Of a stretch of DNA of 64,000 nt, positions 52,148 to 61,512 are shown piece by piece. A program made the position numbers and the translations under genes. The notes beneath the pieces are model-generated. The model was not told where the DNA came from, did no database searches, and saw only the letters and a list, made by a program, of their open reading frames with translations. Source of the DNA: Plut-88900 sp965116945 (lineage in GTDB: Bacteria > Chloroflexota > Dehalococcoidia > Plut-88900). How positions within the stretch are numbered: the first letter of the stretch is position 1; every line of letters begins with the position of its first letter. Location of the stretch: assembly GCA_965116945.1 (NCBI GenBank), contig OZ220734.1:2604001-2668000 (forward strand). The letters run 5' to 3'.

Positions 52148-53227
52148 CTATCCCACCGACTTCGGACTCGGAAACTCAATTCCGAATTCCCTGGCGTATT
52201 CTTGCAACGCCTCAACTACCTCTTCATGCAAAGGCACCCCGTTCCCCAGCCTTTCCATACGCATCTCGCGCTCAATCTGACCCGGTATAAATACCGGTTG
52301 GTCTTGACTAATCCGGGGTGTTGACTTCATGTCGCGTATCATCTCATCCATCATCTCCTTGAACTCTTCAACCGGCCGAAACCCGTCCACCCGGAACGCC
52401 CCGAAGAAATGTCCCACCACCCTCTTCTCCCGAGACATCGTCGCCCCGAACCCCACCCCCGTCAGCACCCCAGACAATATGTCTACCAGCATCCCCAACC
52501 CGAAACCCTTGTAGCTGCTTAGCTCCGGTAAGGAGCCCAGCGGCACCAGCGCGCCTCCGTTCCAATAGTCGTTGGGATCAGTCGTATCCCGGCCCTCCGA
52601 GTCCTTCGCCCATCCGACTGGTATCGGCTCCGACTTCCTCCGAGCCAGTTCCAGCTTCCCCACGGCTACCGCACTTGTAGCCATATCCAGAACGAAAGGC
52701 AGTTCTTCACCGGCAGGGATGGCAAAGCTGATCGCGTTTGTTCCTAGCTTCCGCTTTGCTCCGTGAGTCGGCAGAACGGCCGGAGACGCCTGCGTCATGG
52801 ATATGCCTATCATGTCATGTTCCAACGCCATCTCCGCGTAGTACCCCGCCGACCCATAGTGTCTGCTGTTGGACACACCCACCAACCCCACCCCCGAGAT
52901 CCGCGCCTTCTCAATCGCAATGCCCATCGCCCTGTGCCCCACCACCGGCCCCAGCCCCCCATCACCGTCCACCAGCGCCAGCGCACCGCGGTCGCTCACT
53001 ATCTTCACATCGGGGTGGGGGTTCACATTCCCGCTCTTCATGCCCCTCACATAGGATTGGTGCGCCGAAAGATGTGCTACCCCATGGGAGTCGATTCCCC
53101 TCAAGTCTGCATACAGCAGAACCCCTGCCCCCACACCCGCGTCTTCCTGCTTCATCCCACACCCGATCAAAATCGAACGTGCCAGCCCATGCAATTCACC
53201 GGCGTCGAACCTTGTGTATTCGTTCAT
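52148..53227 (-). CDS. Ldh2-type malate/L-lactate/ureidoglycolate dehydrogenase family protein
   Basis: The Ldh_2 fold is clear: RGIDSHGVAHLSAHQSYV (catalytic His), VGVSNSRHYGSAGYYAEM, GISMTQASPAVLPTHGAKRK and LDMATSAVAVGKLELARR. Family substrates include malate, L-sulfolactate, ureidoglycolate and cyclic imino acids such as piperideine-2-carboxylate. A P5CR-like gene follows in the same orientation, compatible with imino-acid metabolism, but this is inference. It is 359 residues, which is standard. Confidence 0.88.
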   Translation of the reverse strand: MNEYTRFDAGELHGLARSILIGCGMKQEDAGVGAGVLLYADLRGIDSHGVAHLSAHQSYVRGMKSGNVNPHPDVKIVSDRGALALVDGDGGLGPVVGHRAMGIAIEKARISGVGLVGVSNSRHYGSAGYYAEMALEHDMIGISMTQASPAVLPTHGAKRKLGTNAISFAIPAGEELPFVLDMATSAVAVGKLELARRKSEPIPVGWAKDSEGRDTTDPNDYWNGGALVPLGSLPELSSYKGFGLGMLVDILSGVLTGVGFGATMSREKRVVGHFFGAFRVDGFRPVEEFKEMMDEMIRDMKSTPRISQDQPVFIPGQIEREMRMERLGNGVPLHEEVVEALQEYAREFGIEFPSPKSVG

Positions 53228-53314
53228 ACTCTCCCTCGAATGTAGATCAACCGGAATTCTAACCGCGACTCACGCCCAAAGCACTCCTGTTAGCGCCCTC
53301 AACACCCTTGCTGG

Positions 53315-53320
53315 TATACT
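53315..53320 (+). promoter_or_regulatory. Extended -10 promoter of the PAC2 gene
   Basis: TATACT preceded by TGG gives an extended -10 element. It would yield a leader of about 70 nt before the PAC2 ATG. No clear -35 was found. Confidence 0.5.
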
Positions 53321-53400
53321 ACGAAGAAGGATCTCAGTTTCTTGCAGTCTCCACATCGTCTAAGCCCTCTCCTTATTCTGCAGGCTGAAAGCCACTTCCC

Positions 53401-54273
53401 ATGAGTAACCTCATCTTCACGGAAACCCCCGAACTCAGGAAGCCCAAGGTGCTTGCTGGATTTTCGGGCTGGGCTAACGCAGGTGAAGTTTCGTCCGGCG
53501 CAGTGGCCTACCTAAAGGGAAAGCTGAACCCCACCAAGTTCGCCGAGCTTGATCCAGATCCCTTCTACGATTTCACTAACACCCGACCCTACGGCAAAAT
53601 CTCCGAAGGCGTTATCAAAAGCCTGGATTTCGTCACCAACGAGTTCTACTACTGGGAAAACCTCTACGGTGAACACGACATTATCCTCTTCCTCGGCACC
53701 GAGCCCCAGCTCAGGTGGCGCAGCTTCACCGAAGATTTCTTCGCCGCCTTCCAGGACCAGGACCCTGACGAACTGATTCTCCTGGGCAGCTTCTACGACT
53801 CCACCCCCCACACCCGGGAACCCATCGTATCTGCCGCCGTCAACGATAGCGGCGCCCGCGATGACCTGCTCGACTACGACATCCAGTTCACCGACTACGA
53901 AGGCCCGACCTCCATCCACGCAGTCCTGGAACATGCCTGCGAAGAGCTTGGCATACCTAGCCTGAGCCTCTGGACCGGCACCCCTCACTACCTCCCAACC
54001 GCCAATCCCAAGGCCTGGCGTGCCGTCCTACGTCGCCTCCTCCCCATTATGGGCCTGGACCTCGACATCCAGGACCTCAACCAACGCGGAGACCGCCTGG
54101 ACAAACAGGTGGAGCAGGCCTTGGAGCAGAATCCTAAGCTGCGCCGCTACGTCCGTCAGTTGGAGAGCTCCCACCAGCCCGAGGAAAAAGAGGAACCCCT
54201 ACGCTCTGATGAAATTATCAAGAGCTTGGAGGATTTCTTACGCCAACGCCAGCATCCCAGCTCAGAGAACTAG
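53401..54273 (+). CDS. PAC2 family protein
   Basis: The 290-residue protein has the PAC2-like start PKVLAGFSGWANAGEVSSGAV and the mid segment EPQLRWRSFTEDFF, and it ends with a charged helical tail (EEKEEPLRSDEIIKSLEDFL). PAC2 proteins are homologous to proteasome-assembly chaperones and are widespread in actinobacteria and Chloroflexota; the bacterial function is not established. It is monocistronic, with the HIT gene convergent. Confidence 0.85.
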   Translation: MSNLIFTETPELRKPKVLAGFSGWANAGEVSSGAVAYLKGKLNPTKFAELDPDPFYDFTNTRPYGKISEGVIKSLDFVTNEFYYWENLYGEHDIILFLGTEPQLRWRSFTEDFFAAFQDQDPDELILLGSFYDSTPHTREPIVSAAVNDSGARDDLLDYDIQFTDYEGPTSIHAVLEHACEELGIPSLSLWTGTPHYLPTANPKAWRAVLRRLLPIMGLDLDIQDLNQRGDRLDKQVEQALEQNPKLRRYVRQLESSHQPEEKEEPLRSDEIIKSLEDFLRQRQHPSSEN

Positions 54274-54288
54274 CCGTAGGCCCGTCCG

Positions 54289-54621
54289 CTACACGTAAGG
54301 CCCGAGAAACGTGCCCCCAAGCACATGCAGGTGACCGTGTTCTTGGCTCTGCATGGCGTCATCCCCGAAGTTCGACACCAACCGGAACCCGTAGGGGCAG
54401 TAACGCTTACCCATCTCCACCGCGATTCGCCCAGCCTCCGACATATCCTGCCAGTACTCCTCCTGGTCCATGTGCCGCTTCCTCACCACCAACATCATCA
54501 CCGGCGCCCAATTCAGCTTGTTGTCGAAGACAATGAACTCCTCATCCTCATAACGCACATTCGCCGGCTCCACCCCCGAGATAATGTCACAAAAAACGCA
54601 CGACACCCTAAGTTCATTCAT
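54289..54621 (-). CDS. HIT-family hydrolase
   Basis: A 110-residue HIT-like protein with CVFCDIISG at the N-terminus and the triad EHGHLHVLGG (H-x-H-x-H) near the C-terminus. Family members hydrolyse purine phosphoramidates or dinucleoside polyphosphates. The Cys pair (CVFC) may bind zinc together with a later His. It converges on the PAC2 gene with a 15-bp gap. Confidence 0.88.
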   Translation of the reverse strand: MNELRVSCVFCDIISGVEPANVRYEDEEFIVFDNKLNWAPVMMLVVRKRHMDQEEYWQDMSEAGRIAVEMGKRYCPYGFRLVSNFGDDAMQSQEHGHLHVLGGTFLGPYV

Positions 54622-54654
54622 CCTGGATTATCCAAAAGCCGCTCACCCTCCCCG

Positions 54655-56067
54655 CTACCGACGCCCCCTCATCCCCTCCCCTCGCCGCGTACGACTCATT
54701 CTCACATCCCCGCTCCGATAGTCCGGCACCTGGTCAATGCTGAATAGCATCGTCAAACTCGGGTCCGCCATCCTGGAGCCTATCCTTTCATCCATCTCGT
54801 CGGGAAAAAGGGCTGTTGTTATCACCGTTGGCATTCGGCCGTTATAGCGATAATTGAGAATCTGGTACAACTTTTCTTTCGCCCAGGGAGTCGCTGCCTG
54901 TTCTCCATAGTCATCCAGCACAAGTAGGGAAACCGTCCTGACTTTGTTGAACAGCTCGTCATAGGTAATTTTGGCATCAAGCGCATAGGTAGACCTTAGG
55001 TAGTCCAGTAGATCAGGCACCACAATGAAAAGACCATCCCTCCCTCGGCTCCTGTGATAATGCGCTATAGACGCCGCCAAATGCGTCTTCCCCCGACCCG
55101 GCGGCCCCATCAATACCATCCACCCGTCTAACGATTCCGCAAAATTGAGCGCAGCCCTGTAGGCCCCCTCCAGGTTCTGTTTTGCCTCCCCCTTCAGCCC
55201 CCTCCCACCCGGCTTGAACGACTCGAAAGTCATATTTGCCGGCAGAGCGAGATTAAGGCTGTCCATCGAGCTCAATACAGAAGACCGCCTCTCTACCTCT
55301 ATGACTGTCGAGAACATCGGGTCGGTCAGTCGGCTCTGCAAACTCTCGTCCAACCGTTCTAGCGGAACGTTTGTGGTAATTACTGTTGGCAGTTGAGTGT
55401 TGAAGCGATGGTTCAGCAGTTGGAACAGCTTCTCCCTTGCCCATGGACTGCTGGTCTGGGCCCCCAGGTCGTCAAGTATCAACAATGGCACATTCCGAAT
55501 TTGTTCGAACAATTCATCGTACGTGACTTCGCTGTTTGGACCAAAAGTACCTCTCAAGTGGTCTAGCAGGTCCGGAGTCACCATGAAGAACGTTCTAATC
55601 TTTAGACCTATGCAGTGATTGGCAACCGCCGCCGCAAGGTGGGTCTTTCCACTTCCGCTATTTCCGGTAAGCACCAACCACCCTCTCGGCTCAGCCGCGT
55701 ACCGCCTTGCCGCTTCATAGGCGGCCTGGAAAAGCCTGCGGTTGTCCTCATCCGGGCTCCGACCCTGCGGGATCACATTGTCAAACGTGAGTCGCGCCAA
55801 AGGCCCGAGATTGCTGTACTGCTCCAGGCGCTCGGGAATCTTCTCGTCCCAATCGGCCTTCACGCAACTGCACGGTCTCGCCTTGCCGAAGTCAGGGTGA
55901 CCGAAGGACACATCAGGCGTAACCCACCCAACACCCGAGCAAATCTCGCACTCCGGATGACCAAAGGTATCTTCAGTCAAATCTTCGCCGGACGAGATGT
56001 TCGTATTGCCCCTTGGAATACCTGCCCCTATTCTGTCCTTCTTCAGTATGTCGCCGAGCCGCTCCAC
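54655..56067 (-). CDS. DnaC/DnaI-like ATPase with two fused AAA+ domains
   Basis: The 470-residue protein is about twice the size of a DnaC or IstB ATPase. A Cys cluster (C40, C43, C66, C68) suggests an N-terminal zinc site as in DnaI. Two AAA+ units follow: Walker A GNSGSGKTH (135-143) with Walker B LLILDDLGAQ (195-204), and Walker A GPPGRGKTH (321-329) with Walker B LLVLDDYGEQ (381-390). The two units match in order and in the stretches VVPDLLDYLRST and VTPDLLDHLRGT. It is downstream of dnaB and the DnaD-like gene, so a helicase-loading role is likely. Confidence 0.85.
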   Translation of the reverse strand: MERLGDILKKDRIGAGIPRGNTNISSGEDLTEDTFGHPECEICSGVGWVTPDVSFGHPDFGKARPCSCVKADWDEKIPERLEQYSNLGPLARLTFDNVIPQGRSPDEDNRRLFQAAYEAARRYAAEPRGWLVLTGNSGSGKTHLAAAVANHCIGLKIRTFFMVTPDLLDHLRGTFGPNSEVTYDELFEQIRNVPLLILDDLGAQTSSPWAREKLFQLLNHRFNTQLPTVITTNVPLERLDESLQSRLTDPMFSTVIEVERRSSVLSSMDSLNLALPANMTFESFKPGGRGLKGEAKQNLEGAYRAALNFAESLDGWMVLMGPPGRGKTHLAASIAHYHRSRGRDGLFIVVPDLLDYLRSTYALDAKITYDELFNKVRTVSLLVLDDYGEQAATPWAKEKLYQILNYRYNGRMPTVITTALFPDEMDERIGSRMADPSLTMLFSIDQVPDYRSGDVRMSRTRRGEGMRGRR

Positions 56068-56689
56068 TAGTCTTGCCTTCCGTCTTCCACTTTCTCAGAA
56101 TTGCTTCGATGTAACGCCAGCTGCGGGCCTCGTACCTGACCGCCTCCTGCACCGCCTCCTTCATCCACTCCTCGTCATACTCCCCCAACGCTAACTTAAT
56201 CTCCTCTGAGATTAGCGGCGTCAGCGGCCCGATGTTGTTTTCGTAAAGTGAGAAGATGTTGGGCCTGTTGTCCTCTATTGAAACATCAAGAGAAGACACC
56301 TCGACCTTAACCCCCTCTGTCCGCATTCTCTCCATTGCACTCAGATTGTCCGGGCTATTGACCATATAAAGCTGGTGGTCCAGACCTTCCGCTTCAACCT
56401 TGGCCGTAATCAACACCCCCTTCTCCACCACCCCCCGCAGCCCCCGCTCCAATGTCTCAACTTGCTCTGCCAGGTGCTCACCCAGGCTCGGAGCCAGGGC
56501 ACTGTCGCCCAACAGCTCCCTGAATGTGACGAATCGGGGCGATCCCTTCTTTTGTTGTACCGCCCAGAACACGTGAAGGGCTATTCGAAGCTCTGCCCCA
56601 TCCTTGATTTGCGGCATGAGTTGGGTGAAGAAGAGGTTGGGAATAACCGTCTTCTCAGAATTCGCCTTGAACCCCTCAAACCTCGGCAT
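55973..56689 (-). CDS. DnaD-like replication initiation protein
   Basis: The 238-residue protein has a DnaD-domain segment with the conserved YENNIGPLTPLISEEI followed by a helix pair (EEWMKEAVQEAVRYEARSWRYIEAILRKW), as in primosomal DnaD/DnaB of Firmicutes. The N-terminal half is predicted winged-helix-like. The start at 56689 lies 8 bp after the dnaB stop, and the AGGAG that serves it overlaps that stop. The 3' end overlaps the twin-ATPase gene by 95 bp, so the two are tightly coupled. Confidence 0.82.
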   Translation of the reverse strand: MPRFEGFKANSEKTVIPNLFFTQLMPQIKDGAELRIALHVFWAVQQKKGSPRFVTFRELLGDSALAPSLGEHLAEQVETLERGLRGVVEKGVLITAKVEAEGLDHQLYMVNSPDNLSAMERMRTEGVKVEVSSLDVSIEDNRPNIFSLYENNIGPLTPLISEEIKLALGEYDEEWMKEAVQEAVRYEARSWRYIEAILRKWKTEGKTSGAARRHTEEGQNRGRYSKGQYEHLVRRRFD

Positions 56690-56696
56690 CCGGCTC

Positions 56697-58070
56697 CTAA
56701 GCCACACCCACTGGCAGCGGCTCGAACTTGGCCAGGTGATCAACAAACCGCAGCTGAATCGTACCCGTCGGCCCGTTCCGGTGCTTCCCGATTATTATGT
56801 CCGCTATTCCCTTGGGGTACATCTCGTCGGGGAACAGCTTTGCCCACTGCTGTTCCGTATAGTATCTGTCAGCCTTGTATATAAACATCACCACATCCGC
56901 ATCCTGCTCGATACTTCCACTTTCCCGCAGGTCGGAGAGCATGGGTTTGTGGTCTTGCCTGAGTTCCGGGGCCCGGCTCAACTGCGATAACGCCACCAGT
57001 GGTACGTTCAAGTCCCTCGCAAGCAGCTTAAGAGACCTCGATATTTCGCTCATCTCGGCGACATTATTATCTCCCCGCTGGAGCATCAGACCCATGTAGT
57101 CCACGATTATTAGGTCAATGGGCTCCTCGAGATGTAGCCGCTTGGCCTTGCTCCGAAGTTCAACAATATTGAGATTTGGAGAGTCATCTATATAGATGTT
57201 CGCACTGCCCAACCTCCCTGTCGCGTTTACAACCCTCGCAGACTCTTCCTCCGTGAACCTCTGAAGTCCCGACTCGTCAAGTCTAAAGTTCCTGGTATCG
57301 ACTCCGGCCTCGCTGGAAAGCAGACGCTGCACTACTTGCTCTCTGTTCATCTCAAGGCTGAACACCGCCACCCGGGCGCCTTGGTCTAAAGCCGCTGTCT
57401 TCGTGATGTTTAGCGCCAGGCTGCTCTTCCCTAGGCTGGGCCTTGCCGCAAGTATGATCAGATCTGATCGGTGCAGTCCCCCCAGCAGAGTGTCCAGGTT
57501 GTGAAACCCAGTTAATGCAACCGAAAGAGGCCCTTCCCCTTCATCCCTATCGAATGTACCGCCCTCTTCAAGGTATTCGTCCAACACGTCCCGGATGTGC
57601 ACAAAGTCCCGAGACCTCTGTCCGCTCCTTAACTGAAAGAGAATATCCTCCGCCCGACTCAGCGCCTCCTCCTCGTCGGGACCCGCATCGTACCCAATCT
57701 TCGATATCTGCCCCGCCGATTCGATGATGCGGCGCATCGTCGCCATTCTCCGCACGATGCCCGCATAGGCTTTGATATGCACCGAGGTGGGCACCACCGT
57801 GACCAGGTGGCTAAGGTAAGCGGCCCCGCCCATATTGCTCAGCCGCTCCCTGCGATTTAGCTCGCTTTCGACCGAGACCTGGTCTATGGGCACGCCCCTG
57901 TTGTACAGGTCTACGCAGGCCTCATAGCACCACCGGTTCGACTCTCGATAGAAATCGTCGGCGTCCAATGTAGGCGCGACCTCATTGATCGCATCCCCAT
58001 TGATGAGCAGAGACCCCAATACCGAGTCCTCTGCGTCTATATCATGTGGCGGCAGCTTTTCCGCGTACAT
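56697..58070 (-). CDS. dnaB: Replicative DNA helicase DnaB
   Basis: The N-terminal helical domain (LPPHDIDAEDSVLGSLL) and the RecA-like motor with Walker A AARPSLGKSSLALNI and Walker B LIIVDYMGLM are present, together with LSQLSRAPE and the C-terminal DNA-loop region. At 457 residues it is standard. It is followed by the DnaD-like and DnaC-like genes, forming a primosome-type cassette of the Gram-positive style, and preceded by rplI as in many bacteria (rplI-dnaB). Confidence 0.97.
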   Translation of the reverse strand: MYAEKLPPHDIDAEDSVLGSLLINGDAINEVAPTLDADDFYRESNRWCYEACVDLYNRGVPIDQVSVESELNRRERLSNMGGAAYLSHLVTVVPTSVHIKAYAGIVRRMATMRRIIESAGQISKIGYDAGPDEEEALSRAEDILFQLRSGQRSRDFVHIRDVLDEYLEEGGTFDRDEGEGPLSVALTGFHNLDTLLGGLHRSDLIILAARPSLGKSSLALNITKTAALDQGARVAVFSLEMNREQVVQRLLSSEAGVDTRNFRLDESGLQRFTEEESARVVNATGRLGSANIYIDDSPNLNIVELRSKAKRLHLEEPIDLIIVDYMGLMLQRGDNNVAEMSEISRSLKLLARDLNVPLVALSQLSRAPELRQDHKPMLSDLRESGSIEQDADVVMFIYKADRYYTEQQWAKLFPDEMYPKGIADIIIGKHRNGPTGTIQLRFVDHLAKFEPLPVGVA

Positions 58071-58122
58071 TCATCCCCTAACGCCCATTCGGGCGCCTCC
58101 CTCGGATTTCTGGGCGCTTGAA

Positions 58123-59175
58123 CTACTGCTCGGCTTGCTGCTGTCTGCGCTTTGCCCGGCGCACCGCTGCCGCAGCCGCCGATTCCTTCGCCACCTCTGC
58201 ATTCCCATCCGACTCCGAAGCGTCAGCCTCCTCCTCGGAATCCTCACCTGCTATTGTCGTTGTCTCGCCGGCTTCCTCCCCTACATCGTCACTTGCAGCG
58301 GATTCTTCCTCTGCCTCGACGGCTTGGGTTTCTTCTACGACTTCGGCGGCAGGGGTGTCTTCGGCTACCTCCGCATCTGCAGCAGCCTCTTCCGCTTCCG
58401 CAACAGGCTGTTCTTCAGCTTCGGCTTCTTCCTCTACTTCAGCAACTGGCTCTTCTTCAACTACCTCGGCCTCCGCCACGATTTCCTCGTCGGTAACTGA
58501 AGCTACTTCAGTTTCGTCCTTGGCAGGTTCCTCAGATAACTCCGTTGCCTCTGCCTCTTCCATCACCTCCGCTGCGGGTGCTTCCACAGATTCTTCCTCG
58601 ACGGAAGCCGACTCAATCCCCTCAGCCACTGCAGCCTCTTCAACTACTGCTTCCGCCTCCGCCACAACCTCTTTCACCTTCGACGCCCTTGCCTTGCGCT
58701 TCACCGTAGGCTTCTCCGGCTCTGCCTCCACTACCTCCACCCGGACCACTGGCTCAACCTCCGCGCCTAACCCCAGTGTCACGTCATAGCTGCCTACAGC
58801 CTTTATCGGTTCATCCAGCAGCACATCCCGCGCCACGATGTCCTCACCAACCTCCTCAGAAACAGCCTTAGCAACAGCGGACGCATTGATGGAGCCGTAG
58901 AGCCTCCCGGTCGGGCCGCTCCGTGCCATCAGTGACACTGTTATCCCCTCTAGTTTCGGAGCAAGCGCCGCCGCCCGAGCCGAAGCATTGTTCTGCCTCA
59001 GGGCCTCTGCCCGTCTCAGTGCCTCCACCCGACGCATCTGGTCCTGTGTTGCCAGTACCGCCAACTGCTTAGGAAACAGGTAATTTCGGGCGTACCCGTT
59101 CTTGACTTCTCTTACGTCACCCGCTTTGGCAACATTCTCGACTTCTTCCAGAAATATCACTCTCACTTCGGCCAC
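58123..59175 (-). CDS. rplI: Ribosomal protein L9 with a 200-residue acidic C-terminal extension
   Basis: Residues 1-148 are a normal L9: VRVIFLEEVENVAKAGDVRE, NGYARNYLFPKQLAV and the C-terminal rRNA-binding domain (SLMARSGPTGRLYGSI, AEVEPVVRVEVVEAE). From about 150 the chain continues for 200 residues: a basic patch (KRKARASKVK), then a long repetitive Ala/Glu/Val-rich acidic stretch to about 335, and a basic end (VRRAKRRQQQAEQ). Typical L9 is about 150 residues. The tail has no recognised domain, is low-complexity and probably unstructured. No frameshift separates it from L9, so it is likely translated. dnaB follows. Confidence 0.93.
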   Translation of the reverse strand: MAEVRVIFLEEVENVAKAGDVREVKNGYARNYLFPKQLAVLATQDQMRRVEALRRAEALRQNNASARAAALAPKLEGITVSLMARSGPTGRLYGSINASAVAKAVSEEVGEDIVARDVLLDEPIKAVGSYDVTLGLGAEVEPVVRVEVVEAEPEKPTVKRKARASKVKEVVAEAEAVVEEAAVAEGIESASVEEESVEAPAAEVMEEAEATELSEEPAKDETEVASVTDEEIVAEAEVVEEEPVAEVEEEAEAEEQPVAEAEEAAADAEVAEDTPAAEVVEETQAVEAEEESAASDDVGEEAGETTTIAGEDSEEEADASESDGNAEVAKESAAAAAVRRAKRRQQQAEQ

Positions 59176-59222
59176 GAACCTTTCTACGGACGTTTAGACT
59201 TGCTGATGATTATTGGGTTCCA

Positions 59223-59250
59223 ATTATATAACGCTGACAGGACGGGACAA
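59223..59250 (-). promoter_or_regulatory. Promoter of the rplI-dnaB operon
   Basis: On the minus strand TTGTCC (59250-59245) and TATAAT (59228-59223) are 16 bp apart, with the start of transcription near 59215 and the rplI ATG at 59175. Confidence 0.55.
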
Positions 59251-59268
59251 GCACGATGCTACCGAACA

Positions 59269-61470
59269 TTATTGGTTCATTGCTCGCGTCAGTCCATTTC
59301 TCCAGGTCTCGGCGAGCTTGCCCACGGGCAGATCAACATCCGAGCCAAGTTGCAACCGCTCTCCCCCCACCACCCCCAACCTGGTCACCGGCACCCCCGA
59401 CTCCCTCGCCATCTCCCTGACCCTCTCAATGTCTTCCGGTCTGGCGGATACAACTATCCGCGATTGCACTTCTCCAAACAACACAGCATCCCACCGCCCC
59501 TCCCCACCAACCTCACACCTTGCCCCGACATTACCCTGAATCGTGCAAAGTGCTAACGCAACCGCCAGCCCCCCCATGGAACAGTCGTGAGCGGATCGAA
59601 GCATTCCCCTCTCGATCAGGGATACGCACAAGCCCTGCACTCTCTTTTCCAACTCCAGGTCAATTGACGGCCTGCCCGCCACTTTACCGTGCATCACCTC
59701 CAGGTACTCACTCCCACCCAGCCCCTCTGCATTCGGCGCGGGACCCAACAGCAACACCTCGTCTCCCTCCCGTTGAAACCCCATGCCGCAGGCCAGGGAC
59801 ACATCCTCAATTAGACCCAGCACTCCTGCCACGGGAGTCGGGTACACAGGCTCATCCATCGTCTCGTTGTATAGACTGACGTTTCCACTTATCACCGGCA
59901 TACCGAAAGCCTCGCAAGCCTCCGTCATGCCTCGTATGCACTGCTCCAGCTGGTAGTACACCTCTGGCTTCTCCGGATTTCCGAAGTTCAGGCAGTCCGT
60001 AACTGCTATCCCCCGTGCCCCGACACACGCCGCATTCCTCGACGCCTCCGCCACCGCAATGGCACCTCCCACATACGGGTCCAGGAAACAGTACCGACCA
60101 TTCCCGTCCGTTGAGAGAGAAATCGCCTTTTTCGTCCCCTTCACCCTGATTACCGCTGCATCGCTCCCAGGCGGAACGACGGTGTTCGTCATTACCTGGT
60201 GATCGTACTGCCTGTAGACCATCTCCTTACTCGCCACGTTGGGCGATGCCAATATCTTCAGCAATACCGACTCCGCTCCATCCTCCGGCAGCGGCAGTGT
60301 GTCGAAGTCAAAGGTCTGCAGAGCCGAAAGCCTGTCCGGTTTCTTGCCGTCTATGCGATATTGTGGCGCATCCGTTAGCACGTCTACCGGCAGGTCGGCC
60401 ACTAATTCTCCATCGTCGCGTATCTTCACCTGGCCATCATCCGTCACCCGACCAATCACATCGGAATGCAGGTCCCACTTCTCCGTTATCTTATCAACCG
60501 CAGCCTTGTTTTCCGGCGAAACCACAAGCAGCATCCGCTCCTGCGACTCGGACAGCATCACTTCGTAGGGAGTCATGCCCTCCTCCCGACGCTGTACCCT
60601 GCCTACGTCGATATCCACCCCGCTCCCCGCCCGACCAGCGCTCTCCACTGCCGAACTCGTCAGGCCGGCGGCTCCCAGGTCTGCCAACCCCACCAGCAGG
60701 TCCGCCTCAGATAACTCCAGGCATGCCTCGATCAAGACCTTCTCTAGGAAGGGATTGCCCACCTGCACCGTCGGCCTGAGCTCCCTCTCTTCTTCGAATG
60801 TTCGGGATGCCAGCCCCGACGCCCCGTGAATCCCATCCCTCCCGGTATCGGCCCCCACCAGCAAGAGTAGGTTCCCCGTTCCCTCCGCCCGCGCCTTCAG
60901 CAAGCCGTCTGTCTTCACCAGCCCCACGCACATCGCATTCACCAACGGGTTACCCGAATAGGTGGGAGAAAACACAACCTCCCCTCCGACATTCGGGATT
61001 CCCAGGCAGTTCCCGTAGCCGCTGATGCCCCCCACCACCCCGTTAAACAGGTACCGGTTTCGCGCGTTGTCAGGCGGCCCAAACCTCAACGAGTTAAGCA
61101 GGGCGATGGGTCTTGCACCCATAGTAAAGATGTCCCTCACAATTCCCCCCACCCCCGTCGCAGCACCCTGGTACGGCTCTATCGCCGAAGGATGGTTGTG
61201 CGACTCAATTTTCATTACCACCGCCAACCCGTCCCCTATATCCACTGCGCCCGCATTCTCGGCGCCCGGCTCCACCAGCACCCGTTCACTATTTGACGGG
61301 AACATCCTGAGCAATGGCTTAGAGTGTTTGTAGCTGCAATGCTCGCTCCACAGCGACCCGATAATTCCTAGCTCCACCAGGTTCGGCTCCCGCCCGAGCT
61401 TGTCTACGGCCAACGCGTACTCCTCATCGGAGATCGCCAATTGGTCCAGCGCTTCTTTGCTTACCGGCAT
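59269..61470 (-). CDS. purL: Phosphoribosylformylglycinamidine synthase subunit PurL (small type)
   Basis: The 733-residue protein is the short PurL that works with PurQ and PurS. The conserved ATP and substrate segments include GSLWSEHCSYKHSKPLL, KIESHNHPSAIEPYQGAATGVGG, and later VAVAEASRNAACVGARGIAVTD. It makes formylglycinamidine ribonucleotide in purine synthesis. It is separated from purQ by a CPBP protease gene on the same strand. No purS was found next to them. Confidence 0.97.
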   Translation of the reverse strand: MPVSKEALDQLAISDEEYALAVDKLGREPNLVELGIIGSLWSEHCSYKHSKPLLRMFPSNSERVLVEPGAENAGAVDIGDGLAVVMKIESHNHPSAIEPYQGAATGVGGIVRDIFTMGARPIALLNSLRFGPPDNARNRYLFNGVVGGISGYGNCLGIPNVGGEVVFSPTYSGNPLVNAMCVGLVKTDGLLKARAEGTGNLLLLVGADTGRDGIHGASGLASRTFEEERELRPTVQVGNPFLEKVLIEACLELSEADLLVGLADLGAAGLTSSAVESAGRAGSGVDIDVGRVQRREEGMTPYEVMLSESQERMLLVVSPENKAAVDKITEKWDLHSDVIGRVTDDGQVKIRDDGELVADLPVDVLTDAPQYRIDGKKPDRLSALQTFDFDTLPLPEDGAESVLLKILASPNVASKEMVYRQYDHQVMTNTVVPPGSDAAVIRVKGTKKAISLSTDGNGRYCFLDPYVGGAIAVAEASRNAACVGARGIAVTDCLNFGNPEKPEVYYQLEQCIRGMTEACEAFGMPVISGNVSLYNETMDEPVYPTPVAGVLGLIEDVSLACGMGFQREGDEVLLLGPAPNAEGLGGSEYLEVMHGKVAGRPSIDLELEKRVQGLCVSLIERGMLRSAHDCSMGGLAVALALCTIQGNVGARCEVGGEGRWDAVLFGEVQSRIVVSARPEDIERVREMARESGVPVTRLGVVGGERLQLGSDVDLPVGKLAETWRNGLTRAMNQ

Positions 61471-61512
61471 TCCGACTCTCCAGCAATACGTCCTTGCTCA
61501 GGGAGCTTCTCT

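Noticed and set aside
54655..56067. Twin AAA+ gene as an IstB transposition helper
   Set aside because: No IstA transposase or terminal repeats are near; the dnaB and DnaD-like neighbours favour a replication loader.
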